Source: Merluccius polli
Lineage: Eukaryota > Chordata > Actinopteri > Gadiformes > Merlucciidae
DNA: 64,000 bases
Direction of reading: 5' to 3'
Assembly: GCA_030340625.1 (NCBI GenBank)
Contig: JAOPHQ010002559.1
Span: forward strand, 366,001 to 430,000
Each line of letters opens with the position of its first letter. Positions within the stretch are counted from its first letter, which is position 1. The notes under the pieces were generated by a model. That model saw nothing but the letters and a program-made list of their open reading frames with translations. It searched no databases and was not told the origin of the DNA. Shown one piece after another: positions 16,001-29,821 of the stretch. The translations under genes were made by a program, and so were the position numbers.

Positions 16001-19000
16001 AACCAAACTCTCTCCCTCTCTTTACCTTGTTAATGACTTGGGTGGCCTTGCTCCACGGGCCACCCTTCACCCTCTGGAAAACCATTAAATAAACTCAATG
16101 TGACAGAGAATGTTGACATTATTAACATTTTCTATCTTTCAAATTGTTTCCCTTGAAATGTCTGTTCTTAAGAAATATGCACGTATGCCTAACATATATG
16201 CAATATATGTTACAACGTATTTAATACATTCAACACATCGAGGCTTCACTTGTGATGGAAAACAGGGCAATGATGTTACACAGCAGTATAATTGTTCAGA
16301 CATATAAACCTGCCCCGCAAGTCTTCATAGGCTTCTCCCCTGCTTACCTTGTTGAGTTCGTCTTCCAGCAGGCAGGCGTCCAGACCCAGCTGAGGGAAGC
16401 CCGCCTCCCTGACTGTCTCGATGACCTCATACATCTCAGTGTAGTCCTTGCTGGACAGGTGGGAGAAGTTGATGTGCGGGGGGATGAGCGCTTGGCTCAG
16501 CACCCCCGTGTTCAGGTAGCCCACGATCTTCTCTCCGTTCCTTGGAGAGTAAAAGACAAGATCAACTGCCAGGTTTCTGACTTACTTATTCAATCTTTTA
16601 GTTGTTAAGTTTAACAAACCTTTAAAAGTCTCCATACAGTAGTATGCTGATTTTCAGCTATGCGAATTTAAGACAACATTCTACTCAATAAATAAAGATC
16701 AGAACATTTAGGATTTCCCGTTGAATCCATAGGAAAAATCGCTACGCTGAGACTAAAGCAGGTTGTCAAAATACAATACCAGAGCCATATCAATCTCAAT
16801 AAAACCAATGAAAGAAAAGCAACTCGGTTTTCTGAGCTTTTTGACTTAGAAGACATATTGGAATATAACAGTTGACGATACGTGGATATAGCGAACCACG
16901 CACTATACCACAAAGCTATACTCACTCCACGACACACTTCTCGTTCATCACGTTGGCCTTGAAGCCCAGCACAGCAAACACCACCAGCGTGGCCAAGATG
17001 GACGTGATGAAGTTGATGATGGAGACCAGTGCCGCATCGAAGTGGCAGTTGTTGTCCCGCTTGTTGTAGCTGGAGAAGGCGATGACGCCGCCGAAGCCCA
17101 GGCCCAGAGCAAAGAACACCTGCGTGGCTGCTTCCCGCCACACCTGGGGCTCCAGCATCTTTTCCAGCTGTGGAGGTATGCGAGACAGGGTGCTGTCGTT
17201 TAGGTTACATATAGTGTTAGTAGACTAGTTATTGAATAGGGAATTATAGAAGGAAGGAGGAAATGAAGGAAGGAAGGGGAGATGTAGGATAGAAGGAGGA
17301 AGAATAGTTAGGAAGGAATGAGGAAAGAAGGAAGGAAAGAGACATGTAGGACAAAAGGAGGGAGAAGTAGACTAGGTAGGAAGGAATGAGAAAAGAAGGA
17401 AGGAGCAATTAAAGTGAAGGAAGACAGTAGGGAAGAGGTAAAATATGGAACTTTTGTGGATTGTACCTACAGCTACCCTGTGTGCTTGTGGTATGGATAA
17501 TGTTCACTTGTATGATAAGGGGTACAGTGGCATTTAGCATCACACAACCTGCTTGTTCTGCTAGTCTCAAACACACAGACAATTATATTTTTAGGAGTGA
17601 ATGTCTTTTATTCCCCTTTTCCGAAAATCCCTTTAGGGAATAGCATGCTTTGTCGGTTTAAGGTGCCTTTACACATCTTAACCACAGGGGGGAACCAAAC
17701 ACCCCCCTTTCACAAAAGGAGGCAGGAGCATTTTCTTATAAGATCATCAAGCAGCCATCAAGCATAGTGGCTCAAGTCATCAATCACTCATGGCTGAGTG
17801 GCTTGCAGACAGAGTGTCACTTGCATATGCCAAACGCATTTCTGGTGAACAAGCGATGACTGACTGATGAGTCGACCGAGAGACACCATAAGATTAAAGG
17901 GGACTTCATTCCTGTAGCCATGAGGTGGGAAGGTAGTTTGATCCAAACAAATTATCCATAAAGGAACAACTTCAACACATAATACATTCATAGTTGCTAT
18001 TATTGGAAGTGATCAAAACCATTCTGCATCAAAAGGCAGGCATGGATGTTGGATAAAAATACATTTCTATTGAAAATGTAAATGAACATAACCATGTACA
18101 TTGACCCTGACAGAACTTGTTACAACACCGCTAGCGTATCTTTTTATTTAACCTTTATTTAACCAGGAAGGATACAAAATCTCTTTTGCATGAACGTCCG
18201 GCCATGCCACCATGCAACATGATCCCTGGTATTGGATTACTACTTAAAGAGCCCCTCCACTCAAAAATGTGTTTTTCTTATGTTTATGTCCCCTAAAACG
18301 TCTGACCTTGACTATATTGATTCGTATCTGTGCAGTTTGTCACTAGAGAGGTGTTTTCACATTCCTCTACTTAAGGGGGGGAGGCAAAGAACCCTGAGAC
18401 CTCCAGTGCATGCAGTGAGAGTGCAGTACAGTGCAGTGCAGTACAGTGAGAGTGAGAGTTAGCGTTATGCTAACGCTAACTCTCGCTCTCACTCTTTGAT
18501 TAGACCTCTGGTATATAATTACATAATGACAATGTGAACACAGTGTAACATTGTCGCCGATTTTGGTGCACTACAGACTCCTCATCTGAGTCTGGGTCTG
18601 ACTGAGGCATGAACGCCGATGTTTCCGCCATCTTGATGCACACTGCTGTCTTCGGTCAACCTAGCACAAGCAGACTTTGTAGCTTGTCCCGTTAGTTAAA
18701 AATAGTAATCCAATTGTGAAATCCGTGTTGTAATTGGCAGCATACAAGCTAGTTATCTTGAAAAGTAAATAAAGATTCAGACGTGCTGCGTGAAGGTTGG
18801 CTCAGTAAAACGACTATTAGGTTATCATGATGCATTCAAGTGTAACGTAAAGAAAAGGGAAATTGAGATTTTGGCGAGAAACATGAGTAATACAGTTGTA
18901 TAGTGCTCTAATCATTTTAGAATATATAATTAAACTACTGATGCCAATATTTATTAAAAATGACATTTAATTTAAAATACAATTATTTATTTCCTAAATA

Positions 19001-22000
19001 TTTTCCTAATCACTAAAAACATGATGAAAAGTGACAGTAGACAATACATTAACCAACAATTGTGAACATTTTTTTTTTTTTTTTGGGCATATTTTTTTTA
19101 AAGAAATTTCTTCAAAATATAGGACATTTCTTCAAATACATTTTATTTCCCACTTCCTTTCTGTCTGAGAAGAACATTTGGAGGACCTTGTAATGATTTG
19201 TTTTTAATTATAAGTGAAAATATATCTACCATTTCCGTTTCCCATTCATTTAGATGGTGGTCAGCTCAAGCTCACCTCAGGCTAGAAACGTTTTTGTTAT
19301 GCTCATTTGTTAAGCAATAAAAGCAATACCAGTTCTGTTAAAAACATATTGTTGCGTCGTCTTTCCACCAAATAATAGAAAAGTATCGATAGTGGTATCG
19401 ATAAAGACTCGGATCGATAAGGAGTATCGATAAAGGTATCGATATCAATAAATATTAACAATCCCCATCCCTAGGGACAACCATGTTCGCCAAAATATTA
19501 ATCATAGCAGAGTATTTTCACACTTTAAAAACGGCCTGGAGGGGGACTTTAAAGGTATAGTCAGCGATTCAAATCCAATACACTTTTTGTCTTTCAGCAA
19601 ATATCTCCTCATGGTCCGCTAGCTGTCTGTCCTGTGTGAGTGCCATTTACACAGCCCAGGCTCTGTAAATGAGAGTCATTCCAGCCAATTGGCATCAGAG
19701 AAAGCCAGCAGTAGGAGCGAGAGTGATGGTAAATTTGACGGGAGACTGAGTATTTGTTTTGGTGTTGAGTTCTAATATCAACAAACTTTCCTTACTTGGA
19801 TAGTCAAAATTATAGTTTGTTGATATGCAACTAATAGACAGGCACTGTTAACGTATATGACATGCTGTTGAGTTTCAGGTTTTATGTTGGTGATAATGAT
19901 GTGATACTTATTTGAATATTTTAGACACCGAGTCATTCATTTAAAATATTATGGATATTCTACTGATATGCATGTCAAAGTCAGGTGAAAGTATGAAAAT
20001 ATGTAGAAATGAACAAATCTCAGACACAAAGATGACTCTCACCTGACACAAATGAGACATGTAACATGATATTCAACTGAAACATGTCTGAAGATGGATA
20101 CTTGCTATTCACTTGACATGTTAAGTTCAACATTCAGTTAATAGTCAGATAATACTAAATTGAATATATGTGGATATGTTCTTGATAAACTGATTGAGTG
20201 TCAACTTACACAATGTTGACATGTCAAGTTAGTGTCAACTGACTAAACTGAGACAATGTTGATACTCAACTGTGGTCTATCCAGGTAAAGTGTTACCGAA
20301 GGTTTTGGGAGGCGTGTGTACGAAGTAGAAGGTTTTTGGAGGTGTGTGTGTGTGCACTGGCTGCAGGTAAGCAGAGCAGAACGTTTGGTTTGTGCTCCAG
20401 AAGGGTTAGGGGGACGGCTTCCTTCCGTCCTCTAACTGACCTTGGGGGTGAACATGTGGATGATCCCGTCCACCGCACCCTTCAGCAGCAGCCCGCGCAC
20501 CAGGAAGCACAAGAGTACCACGTAGGGGAACAGGGAGCTGAAGTACATTACCTGAGAGACAGTGAGAAAGAGAGACAAAAAGAGGGAGAGACAGACAGAG
20601 TTATCACACGATCACACCATCGGCTGTTACCATGGACACCCCTTGTCTGCAGTCTCGCACACAGAGGACTGAAAACCAACCAAGCACACATACACAGAGC
20701 ACGCACATGCACAAACACACAGGCTAAGGTAGAAAGACAAATACAGACATACGTACATACATACCAACCCAGTCTCACATTAAAATGTGTAATTGCTACA
20801 CTTTCCACAGCGCAACAATGTACTAGTTTCACAATAATGGTTTTAAAATTGTGAGATGCCTACGTTGTTTGGCCTATTCTTGTCTATTGGCCTGCGTCCA
20901 TGTCATGTGACTCAAGTTTCTGTCTGCGAAACAAAAAAAAGAAAAAAAAAAAAGGCTGACCTTCCTTTTATTCTCAGTGGAAAATGGTATACACTCACCG
21001 GCCACTTTATTAGGTACACCTGTCCAACTGCTCGTTAACGCAAATTTCTAATCAGCCAATCACATGGCAGCAACTCAATGCATTTAGGCATGTAGACATG
21101 GTCAGGACGATCTGCTGCAGTTCAAACCGAGCATCAGAATGGGGAAGAAAGGTGATTTAAGTGACTTTGAACGTGGCATGGTTGTTGGTGCCAGACGGGC
21201 TGGTCTGAGTATTTCAGAGACTGCTGATCTACTGGGATTTTCACGCACAACCATCTCTAGGGTTTACAGAGAATGGTCCGAAAAAGAGAAAATATCCAGT
21301 GAGCGGCAGTTCTGTGGGCGCAAATGCCTTGTTGATGCTAGAGGTCAGAGGAGAATGGCCAGACTGGTTCGAGCTGATAGAAAGGCAACTGTAACTCAAA
21401 TAACCACTCGTTACAACAGAGGTATGCAGAAGAGCATCTCTGAACGCACAACACTTCGAACCTTGAGGCGGATGGGCTACAGCAGCAGAAGACCACACCG
21501 GGTGCCACTCCTGTCAGCTAAGAACAGGAAACTGAGGCTACAATTCGCACAGGCTCACCAAAATTGGACAATCGAAGATTGGAAAAACGTTGCCTGGTCT
21601 GATGAGTCTCGATTTCTGCTGCGACATTCGGATGGTAGGGTCAGAATTTGGCGTCAACAACATGAAAGCATGGATCCATCCTGCCTTGTATCAACGGTTC
21701 AGGCTGGTGGTGGTGGTGTAATGGTGTGGGGGATATTTTCCTGGCACACTTTGGGCTTATTAGTACCAATTGAGCATCGTGTCAAAGCCACAGACTACCT
21801 GAGTATTGTTGCTGACCATGTCCATCCCTTTATGACCACAGTGTACCCATCTTCTGATGGCTACTTCCAGCAGGATAACGCGCCATGTCATAAAGCGCGA
21901 ATCATCTCAGACTGCTTTCTTGAACATGACAATGAGTTCACTGTACTCAAATGGCCTCCACAGTCACCAGATCTCAATCCAATAGAGCACCTTTGGGATG

Positions 22001-25000
22001 TGGTGGAACGGGAGATTCGCATCATGGATGTGCAGCCGACAAATCTGCATCAACTGCGTGATGCTATCATGTCAATATGGACCAAACTCTCTGAGGAATG
22101 TTTCCAGTACCTTGTTGAATCTGTGCCACGAAGGATTAAGGCAGTTCTGAAGGCAAAAGGGGGTCCAACCCGGTACTAGCAAGGTGTACCTAATAAAGTG
22201 GCCGGTGAGTGTATTTTAGGATAGTTTCACCATTAAAACATTGAAACATTTCTAGCAAGAAATGTCCATTTTATTTTCATAATCAGGCCCTTTTCTGGTT
22301 CATTTTTTTTCATAATTCGTAAGCAGGCCAATAGAAAAAAAAACACACACACAGGGATAATCTTGCTTGTGGCGGCCAAGCGTTCATAGCAATGTCGCTT
22401 TTTGATCCTTCGATGTTGGCTCTTCCTATCATTGTGAAGCAGAATTGACCATGCAGTTGATTGGTCACCCCCTAATGGGGAATATCAGCTAGGATGAGCC
22501 GTCGTGAGATAATGTTTCAATATGGTCTTCCAAGAAGTGAACGCACCTGTATTTAATAGGCAATTCATGATAAAATATCACATCACTCCTAATTAGCTTA
22601 AAGGGGTCATCTGATGTGAGAAAAATGTTCAGAAAGATAAGAGACTGATTTGGCCACTTCTCTAATCTTATTGTCTTAATGTGATTGGAGAGACCTAGAT
22701 GTGGGGGGCTCACACCTGATCTGTGACTATGTGATTGGAACTGGGACTTGGGACAACTATACTGGAATTATCAAAGGCTGTGTTCGGAACTGCATACTAA
22801 CGTATTGCCTACTACTTACTCAACTGCATACTGCCTACTGCCTACTAAATGAACGATTAAGTATGCCATTACCAGCAGACAGTTCACACTGAAGTATACA
22901 GCCAAGTATCCCTGAATGCATTTCAAACCAACCAGCAGTGATAGCTGAGATTTGTAAGCAGGCTAAAAGCTGTTGTGATTTGACTGTTTGAGTTTTAATA
23001 TTTTTACGGTCGATAGTCACGCTGTAGATTTCCAATGTGTGGTCAGTTTATTTAAATGACGCCTCTTTTGAAATTGGCTCCATCAATTTTGAGATCTGAG
23101 GTGACGTCTGAAGAGACGCAATGCATTATGGGGCATTTGAGTATGTCCAGTAAGTTCACATACTCGCCTACACAGAAATTCTTGCTAATCTAGTATACAT
23201 CCCGGCATTTCACATGTCCATAAAATACACAGCCAAAGTCAGGAAACTGTAGTAAGGAAGTAAGGACTAGGACTGTGACGATAACCGCATCACCACAATA
23301 CCGCGGTCATGTGATGCCTACCGCGGGGTTGAGCTCATAACCATCATCATTTTTTTTTGCTGGTGAAAGTTACAAGAGCATAATGTGCGATATATTTTGC
23401 AGTCCCATATGGACCAGACCGAAGTGTTAATTTCTTTTATAATCAAATATATTAAAGGAAAACCATAATCATGTCACAAGCTGAGGTTAAGAGAGGATGA
23501 GTGGAAAAGCACTCAAGTGTACTGTTGGTCACCAGATGTAACAGAAGTTAACATATAGATACCAATGTGTCTCAAAAAACAAGAGCAGATGGCTAGACAG
23601 TTATTACCAGTGTTTGGCAAGCTACTTGGAAAATGTAGTGAGCTAAGCTACCAGTTACTCAACTTTAAATGAAGCTTCACTCCGCTGAAGCTACCCACAG
23701 CAACATGGCAAAAGTATTTTAAATACATCAAAGCTATTTTTATTTTACATTTAACCTTACATTTTCATTCCAAGTCAATGCTATTTATCGAGGTACGGCC
23801 ACGGCGACTACCTCGGTATCAATTCCTCTCCGTCCTCCTCAACCTGCTCTGCCATCTCTTTCCATTAAGTAAACTCAAGCTTGCGTCACAAGTCTGTATT
23901 CCCCTGCAGCAGACAAGTCGCAGGCATCAGCCCAAGGATTGGTACGTAATGTCACTATCTTACAGAAGTGCTGAAAAGCTATTTAATTCAGAAAACAGCA
24001 ACGCTACCACCACGATACTGAGAAATGTAGTTAAAATAGTAGCATAATTTTCTCTCAGGAGAAAAACAGAAACTGGTCTGGCTGATATGAAACAGAGTGT
24101 GATAAGAAGTATGTGTATTCAAAAGTGTGAAGTGAAATTAGGGAGAATAACTTGACATTTTTGAAAAAAACTTAGAAGTTGCTAGAGCTCCACCACTTGA
24201 GAGGGGTATTAACACTATATAACATGATGTTTTATTCTGCTTGCTTCAGTTTGCTTCAGAGACAATCGACATTTAGTCTGTAATGGCAGACTGATTGGTC
24301 TGTGGTGAACTCATGTTGAATTTCATTTCCTGGTTTTAAGCACTTCCATGGACAACTTCCACAGCAGCAACTAGAGAGCGGGAGGCGCGATGTCACGGCT
24401 TATGGGACAGCTCCTGGGCGGACGGGGGCTTGCGGGGGACAACATTTTAACTTCAGTTAACATTATGCAAATGAGCACGTAGTGCAATGTGTGTTCGGCC
24501 ATGGGATTGGACAATCAACATTCAATGAGTACTGGATTTTGGCTACTCGACCCAACTCTGATGTATGCACACAGACAAAAACACAAAACACACGCAGGCC
24601 ATTTGTAGTCTGCGGCCTGCAAGACGCTTAAAGTTTCGCCCCCTTTTTTCTTAAAGGTGTATGACCCTCCGAGGGCATTCTGGCTTTCATCTGTTTCTCA
24701 TCTATTTTAATTAGCTACTATGATGGAAAAAAAAACATTTTGAAGGAAAAATGATGTTCAATGAGCATTTAAAATGCAGAATTTGCATAAAGACTGAAGA
24801 ATAAAACTGCCAGTTTTATAACTGCCAACGCAAAATTTGCATAAAGAATTACAAGTAGAGTATAACAAATTCCTGAGATCAAAACAACCTGTGATTTAAA
24901 AAAATATTTTTGCAAATGATAGTTTATCACAACATTACGTGCAGTGGTGGTATTATTGAGTCATTACTGATATATTAACATAGAATCAACATGTAATCAG

Positions 25001-28000
25001 CATTTTAATGTTGTAGCAGGTCAAGGTGGAGCCAAAATTGACTGACAAAATGCTGTATACTAATACTGAATACTGTAAAACGTCATTTTTTAAAAATCTA
25101 AATCAACGTATACAGCTGTCAAATAAATGTAGTGAAGCTCAGAAATGTTCTTAAGTACAGTACCTGAGTGAATGTACTTGGTTACATTCCACACAATGAT
25201 GTTTGGACACAGTTAAAGCTTCCAAAACACTTATTTTCTTCTATGCCTCCCAAAATGAGAAGCTCAAACATTTCCTTGGCGAGTTGTAATAAAGGTAGTG
25301 TCACCGAAGGTGTACCAACAACTGAACATTGTCTAAAAAAAAAACAGTGAGATGGATCAGATCTGGCTCGATTCTCTAAAACACAACAGCATTCAACAGC
25401 GTTAACTATAGCCATTTCCTTCATTCACATATACAAACTAAAAAAAGAATGACCATGGGCTCAAGGACAAGAACAAAATGTTGACCTACCTAATATATTA
25501 ACCCTTCATTTAATACAATTTCCATAATATAAGTGAACACATGCCATAATATCTCATGCTTTATTCAAATTCAGAAATGAGGCTTCGATGGGCAGAGATG
25601 GAAACAGCACGAGTGCACAGGATAGTTCACCCAAACTGCTGTAGGCATGCACTGCTGCTTTAACAGAGGTATTCTACCGCTGTGAATGCAGTACAACAGG
25701 GTGACTTTCACTTGAGCATCAGAGCCGACCCCAGGGGAACCAGCCATTTCCATGCTAACCAGTGCCATGGAGATCCTGCAGCTGCTCTTTGATGTGAGTG
25801 ATGACAATACATGGGGACAGGGGTGACCATAGGGACTTTGTCAAGGTGAAGGCTCTGAATTATTACTAAGATTTTCCAACTAATCTTGATTTTCAGGTGA
25901 ATGATTAAGTATCAATTCTTAAAATCCCAAGAATGATCATTTCTATTAATTAATTCCTCGATGTATTGTTTAGTCTCTGAAAATGCCCCAAAATAGTGAA
26001 AAATACATCTGAAAATTGCTTCTTTTGTCTGACCAACACTCCAAAAACCAAATATATTTCATTTACATATGTTGTCATATACATCTCGGAAAAGCAGCAA
26101 ATCTTCACATTGGAGATTAATCAATTATCAAAATTCTACCGGTGCAGACACATTTCCTTTTGATTGACTGTTTCAGCTCCCATGTGTACATCTAAGATTG
26201 AAAGTTCATTCTTGACCTTAGAAAAACTGTTTCTAAGGAAAATTTGAACAATTACATTTTCATAACAACTGGATAAATTCCATGTGCTGAGGAGGATCGT
26301 GTGATACGATCGAAAGCTCCAGAACAGCTACAGTGGACTATTTTTGTTCAAATAAGTACATTTGTACTAAATGATGTGTAGGCTGAGCTTGCTTGTTAGG
26401 GATGCGCCACGTAAAATGGTTGCATCAAGGAAATCAAATGATTATAATGTCCACAAAAAGGTTATTTTTAGTAAGCAAGTGTGGAATAAAAATACATTTC
26501 AGATTTCAGGATAAAATCTGAGAAACCCTTTCAAATTCATGCAATATTGGGATTTTTCTGATGTAACCGAGTATTCAAGAATGAATCAAATCTCACCATC
26601 CATCCCCTCAGTACACCACCATGAACGGCACTCAACATGAGTCTGGCTGTCCTTTGACAGTTTGGCCACATTATAAATAGCAGTCAAACACTCAGAACGT
26701 GCCTCCAGCCACATAAAACAGTCAATGCCGTGGTATCCTGCAAGATCATTTTCAGAGAAGAATCCTTTAAGTTTTCCTCCACATCCCCTGTAGCCTTCAC
26801 AGTCTTCCTAAGCAGCAGATTTCTCCAGGTCCTTCTATACTCCTCTGAAAATACATTCCAGTTCACCACACCTAATGACAAAAGAACAGAAGGGGTCATG
26901 TGTAAAATATAGGTTCAGATGTTTGATTTCTTTATGTGAAATGTTCTGGTAGCAGTGTAATGTATGAAAAATGACTTGTACACTTCAATCTAAAATCGGT
27001 TCTCAGGAAAATATTCTTACTGTTGTCGCTACACGATTTGCAATCTTCCTCTACACGATCGGCCATCTTCTTCTTCTTTGTGTTTATTGGCAGATCAGTT
27101 TTTTTTACTTACTCGATCGTAAACCAATTTTAAAAGGTGCATACCGCAATCTACTGTAGCGGAATCTGGATCTGCCATCTTGCCGACATCTCATTTTGAC
27201 ATCTCGTGTGGTTCTGTGTGATTTGGACAACTTCACGTTACACCCCTCTTGCAGTCTGCAGACAGACCCTTCTCACGCAGGCATGCTCCCACCCACCCAC
27301 CCACACAGATGCATATGCACAGAAAGGAACAAACTAAATCACACAAGTATGCTTTATATTTGCTTGGCATCGAAGCATCTCCATGAAATGTGGAGAGCAA
27401 CAACTGAGGTTTGGAGCAGCAGCATCAAATTATTCCTGAAGCATTTTGGAGAACAGTTGTGGTCTGGCTTTAATAATTTGTTTACGAGGCCTGGAATGTA
27501 AAATACAAATTAAGCAGTGTTCGATCATGGCCACCATTTACATTAGAATGCTTATTAAATGCTATGCTAGGGCCTATGTATTCGTTATTGATACGGTGAC
27601 CAGACGTCCTGTTGTCCGGTTGTCCATAGGAGGCTGAAATGTTCTGCCGCTGGTTGTGAAATGTGTAAATGAAAACAAATACTTTTGTTATATTTATGTT
27701 CAACTACACTGCAAGAGGGCCCCTGTGAACTGTAAATGAAAACAGCGTGGTATATTTTATTTGATTTTAAACAACTTTGCTTTTAGATAGGAATGCTGCA
27801 GAGTTGTCATGGACAACTGCGTGGCAACCAATCTGTTGCCACGCAGTTGAGATCAGTCAGTCTGGGAGCTCACAGTCCTTGCAGAACACTGTAATGTGCA
27901 GCCTAAAGGCAGGGAATGAAAAAGTTTGATGTATACATTCGCTACAATATTTGTAATATTGTCAAATCGTAGTGATTGAAAATGTACAAGTACAAGAATG

Positions 28001-29722
28001 AAGTTACCAGATAGAGCGCAAATAAACATACATTTTACATCTCATTAACCATTAACAGTTTTTAATTTATACAAGTCAAACCACATTGAAAACTGCAGGC
28101 TTTTGTTTGCCTCTCTCTCGCTCTCCAGTTACTACATTGAAATCTGATACAAGGCTTTCATGCGTTTCTACCGAGCCGGAAACGTTCGACAGACTTGTAA
28201 AGCAAGCACTGGTCCCAACAAATAACTTTAAGACGAGTCCTGACTCCAACAAATAACTTTGCATGATGTGTCCTGAGTCCAGCTTTAGTTGTCTTACTTC
28301 TTCCACACCCAACAAGCCCGTAGCTAAGACAGCTAGCTCATTAGCTAACCAGTATTGCAATATACTAACTACACTAACTTGCAAATAATATCAAAACATG
28401 GTGATACTTACAGACTCAGTTTGCAGATGGCGTACAGTGGGAATTGCTCCATCTTTAACCTTCAATTTAGATGTGAATCCTGCTGTGAACTGGCCCTTGT
28501 TGCTGAAGCAGTCCGACATGAAGTGATGATCACACGTACAAATGTGAGCTAACCATAGCCGGGACGTTGCCGTTAGTTAATCCACTCTGTCCTTGCATTG
28601 TCAAACAGGCTGAATGTTTTGACACTTTGAACACTTTTGTATGATGTTTGAAATCGTTTAACGGCAAACCAAGACATGAATAAAAAGGCGGTGGCATGTC
28701 AGCCTCCAAATGAATATCCCAGGTTGGTAAAAATAATCAAATACATGTGACAAATCTATCATATAGCTACTAGATGTAAGCTAAGCCAACTAATGCCATT
28801 CACATTGTGTTTATTATGCATTTATGATTAATTAAATTATGTGCAACACACTACTGCAATCTGGCGTTATTTTATTAACACGTGACATAGGCAGTCGATG
28901 CACGACCTAGGGGCACCCAAGGGTCCCGGTTTGGGGGTTTGAAAATGTGGTCGCCCTACTTATTGAGAATGCTTGCTAAATGCCATGCTAGGGTCTATGT
29001 ATTCTTTATTAAGACACCAAAGCATTTTTCCTGCCAATCTCCATTCTGCAGCAGTCTCTGCTTAGTTGAGGCTAACCTTTTTATTGTTACATGCCTTGCT
29101 CTTTCATAACAGATATGATCCAAAAATAGACAGGGGCTAAGCTAAGCTCTCGCCACTATAACCTTTGACCAATAAGCATCAGAAAAAATAAAAATAAAAT
29201 CCTCCCCCCAAATCCTCCCATGGAAATTAATATTCAGATTATATACACCAATGGACTGAAAAAAGAATGACAAAGCAGTAATCTTAGAAACTGCCACTGT
29301 GGCGGTGTGGCGGGAGACCCTGTACCTTCCCCGAGGACTGGATACCCTTGACGACGGCCAGGCAAACGATGATCCAGGCGCCCAGCAGGGACAGAGTCAT
29401 CCTCCAGTTGAGGCCACCCGTGTCGTCAATGCTGCTGGTGATGTTCAGCGTCTGCCTGTACCAGAAGTAGGTGGTGGCAGAGCTCTTCTCACACTCTGGC
29501 TCCATCACTACCGCAGAAAGAAGAACATCGATATGTCTTCACTGTCTTAGTAGTAGTAGCAGTGGTAGAATGTAGTAGATGTGTATTAGTGTATCATAGG
29601 AGGGATGCCTTTTCGTGTTAATCTAAATCACAGCAGAAAAGACTCAAACCACACCCCCAGTACATTATTTTTGCTGCATATATCTAATAATGACTGCAGA
29701 AAGCAGCTATTGACTGAGCTAA

Positions 29723-29821
<99 letters not shown>

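Noticed and set aside
16110..16608. Plus-strand frames over slc6a17 exon 7
   Set aside because: Antisense shadows of the transporter exon and adjoining repeat.
14232..19474. A single 5.2-kb fold-back transposon carrying exons 6 and 7
   Set aside because: The two arms differ in internal content and length, and the centre is ordinary slc6a17 sequence, so two separate insertions are simpler.
21241..21498. Minus-strand ORF over the transposase
   Set aside because: Shadow of the plus-strand DD36E transposase.
23778..24047. Open frame of 89 codons in intron 4
   Set aside because: No splice-compatible phase with slc6a17, no family similarity, ordinary AT-rich intron.
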